From: Coriobacteriaceae bacterium
GTDB lineage: Bacteria > Actinomycetota > Coriobacteriia > Coriobacteriales > Coriobacteriaceae
Length of the DNA stretch: 64,000 nt
Direction: 5' to 3'
NCBI GenBank assembly: GCA_025993015.1
Contig: DAJPFV010000001.1
Location: 1,240,001-1,304,000 of the forward strand
Under the pieces are notes generated by a model. That model saw only the letters and a program-made list of their open reading frames with translations. It searched no databases and was not told where the DNA came from. This document shows, in pieces, positions 52,200 through 64,000 of this stretch. The translations under genes were made by a program, and so were the position numbers. The first letter of the stretch is position 1, and each line of letters begins with the position of its first letter.

Positions 52200-53093
52200 A
52201 TGGATACGAGTTATTACAACCGCTTTGGTGCCGAGGAACTTACGCGCCGCTTGTCGAGCGAGACCTTGTTGGCGCAGGGCCCCATGGGCAGTGTTTTGTT
52301 GAGTGAGTACGATGCCGCCGACATTCCACCGGCGTTTTGGAATCTGGCAGAGCCGCAGACCGTTTCTCGTATCCATCGCTTGTATGTCGCCGCCGGCGCG
52401 CAGGTGCTCATTACCAATACCTTTCAGGCATCGAGCTATGCCCTCAAGCACGACCAGATTGCGCCGTCCGTGGCGGAGGTCAATCGCGGGGCCGTCGACG
52501 ATGCCCGCCAGGCGCACCCTCAGCTACTGCTGGGCTCGATGGGCCCGATCGGTATTGAGTGGTTTGCCGAGGACTCTGTCGAGTATCGTGAAATCCGCGG
52601 CATTGCGCGCGAACAGGCGCACGCCTTGCTCAATGCTGGTGTTGACGGTCTGCTGATCGAGACGGTGACGTCTATCCGTAATCTGCAGCCCATGCTTGCC
52701 GGCGCCCGAGATGCCGCCGACGGCATGCCTGTTCTGGTGAGTTTTGTCGTTGACGATAAAGGCGACCTGTTGGGCGATGGCCTCAACATCGAGGCAGCCG
52801 TTTTGTACGCCGAAAAACACGGCGCAAACTCGGTTGGTGTTAATTGCTGTTCGCTTGCGGCCGCGAATGCGGCGGTGCCCAGGATGGTTGCATCGGCGAC
52901 TACTCCCGTCACGGTGCGTCCCAACGTGGGCGATCCGGTCCAGACTCAGGATGGCCCCGTATGGCACGAGAACCCCGAAGCTTTCGCGCGCGCATGCATC
53001 GAATGGAGGCATGCCGGTGCCGCAATGGTGGGCAGTTGCTGTGGAACCACGGCAATCACTACGGCAGCGATGGCCGAGGCGCTCGATATATAA
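52200..53093 (+). CDS. Homocysteine S-methyltransferase family protein
   Basis: 297 aa. LAQGPMGSVL at the start, NTFQASSYAL, then the zinc ligands Cys in SVGVNCCS and the Cys pair in GSCCGTT near the end. It transfers a methyl group to homocysteine from S-methylmethionine or, as a MetH N-terminal-like unit, from another donor; no folate or cobalamin domain is attached. Ten bp after the DtxR-like gene and probably cotranscribed. Weak Shine-Dalgarno (GGGA). Confidence 0.86.
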   Translation: MDTSYYNRFGAEELTRRLSSETLLAQGPMGSVLLSEYDAADIPPAFWNLAEPQTVSRIHRLYVAAGAQVLITNTFQASSYALKHDQIAPSVAEVNRGAVDDARQAHPQLLLGSMGPIGIEWFAEDSVEYREIRGIAREQAHALLNAGVDGLLIETVTSIRNLQPMLAGARDAADGMPVLVSFVVDDKGDLLGDGLNIEAAVLYAEKHGANSVGVNCCSLAAANAAVPRMVASATTPVTVRPNVGDPVQTQDGPVWHENPEAFARACIEWRHAGAAMVGSCCGTTAITTAAMAEALDI

Positions 53094-53098
53094 AGGGC

Positions 53099-53129
53099 AA
53101 AACCGCTCCATACGGGGCGGTTTTTTTAT
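53099..53129 (+). terminator. Intrinsic terminator after the homocysteine methyltransferase gene
   Basis: AAACCGCTCC-ATAC-GGGGCGGTTT with one G-T pair and a run of seven T. Confidence 0.85.
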
Positions 53130-53251
53130 TGCCTGCATGTCCTCGGCAGCATTTGCCCAAATGGTGAATGCTGGTGCCGGCAGGTTGCCGAGTGTGTATC
53201 GCGGGTATACCTCATGCGTACCATGATCCAAACACTGTGAGGTGTCTGCGC

Positions 53252-54652
53252 GTGTGCGCGATAATTCATTTTGGAACTGACGGTTGGCGCGCTCGCGTCG
53301 ATGAGGACTTCACTGCCGATAACGTTGCCCGTATCGCCGATGCCGTCGGCGAGTTGTGGCAAAAGACCAATCCGGGCAAAACGGTATATATAGGGTTCGA
53401 CACTCGGCCCCTGGCGCGCGAGTTCGCTGAGCTTGCGGCGGGTGTGCTAGCAGCGCACGGGCTAGACGCCGTGCTCGCTTCGCGACCTGTTCCGACCCCT
53501 GCCCTTACGTGGGCGGCGGCTTATGACGGTGAGGCGTGCGGCGCGCTCATGGTGACGGGGTCCCATCATCCGCAGGGTTATCTGTGTCTCAAGATTCGCA
53601 TGGGTGACGGCTCGACCGCCAACCAGGATGTCATCGAAGAGCTCGAAGAGACCATGGCTCCCGAGCCAATGGGGATCGAGGGGCAATATCGCACCGCGGA
53701 TATCATTCCTGACTATATGCAAGCGGTGACATCGTTTGTCGATGCCGAAGCCATCCGCGCCGCGCACCTGCGCGTGGTTGTTGACCCCATGGGCGGCGCA
53801 GCCCAGGGCTATCTAGCTGACTTGCTGCGCGAGCTTGGCGTTGAGGTGCACGAGATTCACGCCGGGCAGGCGCCTGACCAAGAGGATATCTGCCCCGACC
53901 CCGTTGAGCCGTGGGTGGACGCTTGCGAGCATACGGTTATCGAGGACGGAGCTTGCGCTGGCCTGGTGACCGACGGCGACGCCGACCGTATCGGCGCGGT
54001 TGACGAGCGCGGCAGATATATACATCCGCATCAGATTATGGCGCTCGTTTTGGGCGACTTGGTTCAATTTCGTAATTTGGAGGGGCGCGTCGTCGTCAAT
54101 CTTTCGTGCTCGACGCTCGTGCGTCGCATTGCCGAGGCGCTTGGCTGCCGCGTGACCGTCAAACCAGTCGGTTTCAAATATATAGCGGCAGAGATGAAGA
54201 AGGGTGGCGTCCTCATAGGCGGCGAAGAAGCCGGTGGTATCGGCATCGCCGCGCATATGCCCGAGCGCGATGGAATCCTCGCCTGTCTGATTCTGTGTGA
54301 GCTTATGGCAAAGACGGACGCGCCTTTGGGCGTTCTGGTCGACCAACTCGAGGACAGTTTTGGTAAGACGAGTTACGGTCGACGCGATTTACGCCTTGAG
54401 GCCGAAGATGCCGAAACGTTACGAACCCTGCTGCCGGGCGTAAACCCCAAGTCGATTTGTGGCAAGGTGCCGCAAAACGTTAGTCATATGGATGGATTGC
54501 GTTTGGCATTCGAGGATGACACGTGGCTGCTGGTCCGTCCTAGCGGGACCGAACCAGTGGTGCGCGTCTACGCCGAGGGGTTCTCGGTGGAAGAACGTGA
54601 TGAGTTGCTCGATGCTGGCTGTGCTTTAGCTAGGGGGACGTATCCGCTTTAA
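53252..54652 (+). CDS. Phosphoglucomutase/phosphomannomutase family protein
   Basis: 466 aa from GTG 53252. The phosphoserine loop is TGSHHPQG (Ser104), the metal loop TDGDADRIG near 240-248, the sugar loop GGEEAGG, and the phosphate site RPSGTEP. All four domains are complete. It isomerises hexose-1- and 6-phosphates feeding cell-wall or glycan synthesis. Preceded by GAGGTG; the frame upstream to 53168 has no start context. Substrate (glucose, mannose or glucosamine) is not readable with confidence. Confidence 0.88.
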   Translation: MCAIIHFGTDGWRARVDEDFTADNVARIADAVGELWQKTNPGKTVYIGFDTRPLAREFAELAAGVLAAHGLDAVLASRPVPTPALTWAAAYDGEACGALMVTGSHHPQGYLCLKIRMGDGSTANQDVIEELEETMAPEPMGIEGQYRTADIIPDYMQAVTSFVDAEAIRAAHLRVVVDPMGGAAQGYLADLLRELGVEVHEIHAGQAPDQEDICPDPVEPWVDACEHTVIEDGACAGLVTDGDADRIGAVDERGRYIHPHQIMALVLGDLVQFRNLEGRVVVNLSCSTLVRRIAEALGCRVTVKPVGFKYIAAEMKKGGVLIGGEEAGGIGIAAHMPERDGILACLILCELMAKTDAPLGVLVDQLEDSFGKTSYGRRDLRLEAEDAETLRTLLPGVNPKSICGKVPQNVSHMDGLRLAFEDDTWLLVRPSGTEPVVRVYAEGFSVEERDELLDAGCALARGTYPL

Positions 54653-54751
54653 CCATGAGACTGCCTTATATAAAGAGATGCTCGGCGAGCGGTAGTTAAC
54701 GGCTGGCAAACGTTAGTCGGATTCAAAGATGTGTAGGAAATGTGTACGCCC

Positions 54752-55057
54752 AGATTCCCGCCCCCGGCGCCCCTCCGGTCTGGCAATATATCTCCTTGCC
54801 GCGCGGCCCGGTCGAACCGGATGAGCCGCCAGGCGTGCACCTTGAGAACCGGATACTGCGAGGATGGACACTTACTTCAGTGTCGCATCCGGGCAGACAT
54901 CGAACCATTTGAAATGGTCTAACTTGGATTTGTTTTTCGCAAGGCCGCCGAGAGGCGGCCCCGAGAAATTCCTTTTCCTATACTAAAACCATATGAATCG
55001 AACGGAACCGATCAGCGATGACTGAGAGGATCGGACGGGCTCGAAGCCCATATATTT
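54752..55057 (+). other. rRNA operon 1 leader
   Basis: Nearly identical to 60742-61048 before the second operon. Contains GGCAA...TTGCC, GGATGGACACT/AGTGTCGCATCC and GGCCGCC-GAGA-GGCGGCC hairpins, and a TATACT hexamer at 54979. TCGGACGGGCTC (55031-55042) can pair with 56615-56626 after the 16S, forming the RNase III processing stem. Region 54653-54751 shows no gene. Short frames here are not coding. The promoter was not located with certainty. Confidence 0.65.
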
Positions 55058-59937
<4,880 letters not shown>

Positions 59938-60085
59938 GCACCTCGCGGCCCGCGGGACATGCGCTCTGAAGCGCGGTCCGGGCACGAGGATGCCCCCGAG
60001 TCACATCTTTCCTATGCGCCATGCGGCCCCCAGGGCACGCAGATATCGACCCAGGACACCGAAGATACGGTGGGCGCCGCCCACC

Positions 60086-60202
60086 GGTCAGCGGCCAGAG
60101 CATGGGGGGCACGCCCGGTCCCGTTCCGAACCCGGAAGCTAAGCCCCATCGCGCCGAGAGTACTGCGGGGTCAGCTCGTGGGAGGCCAGGGCGCCGCTGA
60201 CC
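60086..60202 (+). rRNA. rrf: 5S ribosomal RNA, operon 1
   Basis: 117 nt. GGTCAGCGGCC at the start pairs with GGCGCCGCTGACC at the end, and CGTTCCGAACCCGGAAGCTAAG is the conserved core. 148 bp after the 23S. Confidence 0.93.
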
Positions 60203-60236
60203 GGTGGACGGCACCGAGCCGTACGCTTGAACTGAG

Positions 60237-60268
60237 AAGGGGGAGGCCTCGCGGCCTCCCCCTTTTTT
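60237..60268 (+). terminator. Terminator of rRNA operon 1
   Basis: AAGGGGGAGGC-CTCG-GCCTCCCCCTT then TTTTGC, directly after the 5S. Confidence 0.9.
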
Positions 60269-60496
60269 GCGTTATATGCGATATTTGCCCTATCCGTTTT
60301 AGGAGTGCTCGGATTGACGTTAGTCGAGGGCATCGTTGTCATCTGCGTTGGGGTAGAGCCGATCTTTTTGTTTATGTCGCTTTCTGTTGGCGCTCAGTCG
60401 ACTCTAGGGTTCTGTCGCCACGTATATCCGGACGGTTCTTTTGCTCCTTATTTCCAGTAAATCAGTTAAGGGGTATTGTTTCAATTAAATACACTC

Positions 60497-60546
60497 CGCC
60501 AGCGGGGGCTCTATCTAATTAGTGATAGAGCCCCCGCTGGCGTTTT
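60497..60546. terminator. Second strong hairpin between the rRNA operons
   Basis: CGCCAGCGGGGGCTCTATC pairs perfectly with GATAGAGCCCCCGCTGGCG around TAATTAGT, followed by TTTTA. It may be a back-up terminator. Flanking 60269-60496 and 60547-60741 show no gene, tRNA or recognisable element; 60547-60741 should hold the promoter of operon 2. Confidence 0.7.
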
Positions 60547-60741
60547 ATGGGTTTGTTAACGTTGTCCTTCTATTTATGACGGGCTAACTAGCAGAGACCG
60601 ACGAGGGTATAAAGATGCTATGTCTACAGTGGACAGCAAGATTCCCGAGGTCATACGGTCTGTCCATGGTTTATGACCATATGTGTGACTCTGAGCAACT
60701 CGGAGCCAGCTAATTCATTTGTGAACAAAATATGGAGTGCG

Positions 60742-61048
60742 CGATTCCCGCCCACGGGGGCCCTCCGGTCTGGCAATATATCTCCTTGCCGCGCGGCCCG
60801 GTCGGACCGGACCAGCCGCCAGGCGTGCACCTTGAGAACCGGATACTGCGAGGATGGACACTTACTTCAGTGTCGCATCCGGGCAGACATCGAACCATTT
60901 GAAATGGTCTAACTTGGATTTGTTTTTCGCAAGGCCGCCGAGAGGCGGCCCCGAGAAATTCCTTTTCCTATACTAGAACCATATGAATCGAACGGAACCG
61001 ATCAGCTAATAGTTGTGAGGACCGGACGGGCTCGAAGCCCATTTATTT
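60742..61048 (+). other. rRNA operon 2 leader
   Basis: Duplicate of the operon 1 leader with a few substitutions. The processing arm ACCGGACGGGCTC (61021-61033) is a perfect complement of 62607-62619 after the 16S. Confidence 0.7.
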
Positions 61049-62948
<1,900 letters not shown>

Positions 62949-64000
62949 GGTCCCGCAAGATACCACGGGCGCACGGCGGATGCCTTGGCACAGGGAGCCG
63001 ATGAAGGACGCGGCAAGCTGCGATAATCCCCGGCGAGGAGCACACATCCTTCGACCCGGGGGTCTCCGAATGGGCGAACCCATGCACAGCAGTGTGCATA
63101 TCCCCCCGCTGAACACATAGGCGGGGGGAGGACAACCCGGGGAACTGAAACATCTAAGTACCCGGAGGAGAGGAAATCAATCTCGAGACTCCCCGAGTAG
63201 CGGCGAGCGAAAGGGGACCGATGGCCAAACCGTCGAGCGGGCATACCCGGCAGGGGTTCCGCCGACGGGGTTGCAGGGCCGCACATCCGGGGGCTGCCGC
63301 CCCCGGGCGCAGGTCCGGCTGGGGAGCGGAACGGCATGGGAGGGCCGGCCGCAGCGGGTGACAGCCCCGTACGCGAACCCAGACCGGACGGCGCGACGCG
63401 GTCCCTGAGTAGGGCCGGGCACGTGAAACCCGGTCCGAACCTGGGTGGACCACCATCCAAGCCTGAGTACTACCCTGTGACCGATAGCGCACCAGTACCG
63501 TGAGGGAAAGGTGAAAAGCACCCCGGGAGGGGAGTGAAACAGTACCTGAAACCGTGCGCCCACGAGCAGTCGGAGCACCTTTATGGTGTGACGGCGTGCC
63601 TTTTGTAGAATGAGCCAGCGAGTCGCTGGCGCGGGGCGAGGTTAACCGAAAGGGAGCCGGAGCGAAAGCGAGCCTTAACAGGGCGACTTGAGTCCCGCGC
63701 CGCGGACGCGAAGCCGGGTGAGCTATCCGTGGGCAGGCTGAAGCGGGGGTAAGACCCCGTGGAGGGCCGAACGCACGTCGGTTGAAAACGGCGGCGATGA
63801 CCTGCGGATAGGGGTGAAAGGCCAATCAAACCCGGAGATATCTCGTTCTCCCCGAAATAGCTTTAGGGCTAGCGTCGCGCGTTCACCGCCGGAGGTAGAG
63901 CACCGGATGGACGAGGGGGCTTCGCCGCCTACCGAATCCAACCGAACTCCGAATGCCGGCGGCCCAGAGCGCGGCAGTCAGAGCATGTGGGCTAAGCTGT
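62949..64000 (+). rRNA. rrl: 23S ribosomal RNA, operon 2, 5' part (cut by window end)
   Basis: First 1,050 nt. Matches operon 1 except in domain I: at 63083-63134 two helices have different, compensated sequence, and at about 63575-63587 the CACCC-TTCG-GGGTG hairpin becomes CACC-TTTAT-GGTG. Confidence 0.95.

Noticed and set aside
54740..54922. Short frame repeated at 60673-60912, seeming a conserved small protein
   Set aside because: Lies in the duplicated rRNA leader; similarity is explained by duplication of non-coding DNA, and there is no ribosome-binding site.

Overview
The window reads as high-GC actinobacterial chromosome, most likely Collinsella (Coriobacteriia, human gut). The evidence is the 16S rRNA sequence, strong G/C third-position bias, and the gene mix (Coriobacterial-style ATP synthase operon, peptidase T, a giant fibro-slime/pilin-like adhesin). 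The genus call is recognition by eye, not a search. No transposase, integrase, phage module or CRISPR array was seen.

Layout. 1-7000: 5' part of tex, then a leftward metabolic operon (SDR dehydrogenase, OFA-type MFS transporter, Gfo/Idh/MocA oxidoreductase) facing a divergent LysR regulator, then a membrane diguanylate cyclase. 7000-11300: leftward marR plus a heterodimeric ABC exporter whose three genes overlap by 8 nt each. 11300-23300: small accessory units (pyridoxamine kinase with a TIGR04076 protein, an AAA/DUF4143 ATPase, a low-Mr phosphatase, an MFS exporter, an aldose epimerase, a polar amino-acid ABC importer, an M20 peptidase) separated by many REP-like palindromes. 23300-30800: one 2,376-aa surface adhesin behind a possible phase-variable G8 tract. 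30800-32300: a second AAA/DUF4143 ATPase. 32500-40300: housekeeping genes (prfA, prmC, tsaC-like, glpK, upp) with two toxin-antitoxin pairs (hicAB, higBA) in between. 40500-50060: the complete F-type ATP synthase operon, murA and an LCP ligase. 50400-54650: pepT, a DtxR/MntR-like regulator, a homocysteine methyltransferase and a phosphohexomutase. 54700-64000: two tandem rRNA operons; the second is cut in its 23S gene by the window end.

Three observations stand out. (1) A structured repeat of about 120-172 bp occurs four times, each starting 0-1 nt after a stop codon, with three stems that keep pairing while their sequences change. (2) Both AAA/DUF4143 ATPase genes sit directly behind 3-4 direct repeats with a 32-33 bp period, with a different repeat sequence at each locus. 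(3) The two 23S genes differ in domain I helices by complete compensatory changes. The G8 tract before the adhesin, a roughly 125-aa insertion in PrmC, and a REP fragment read through in frame by the M20 peptidase gene also deserve checking.
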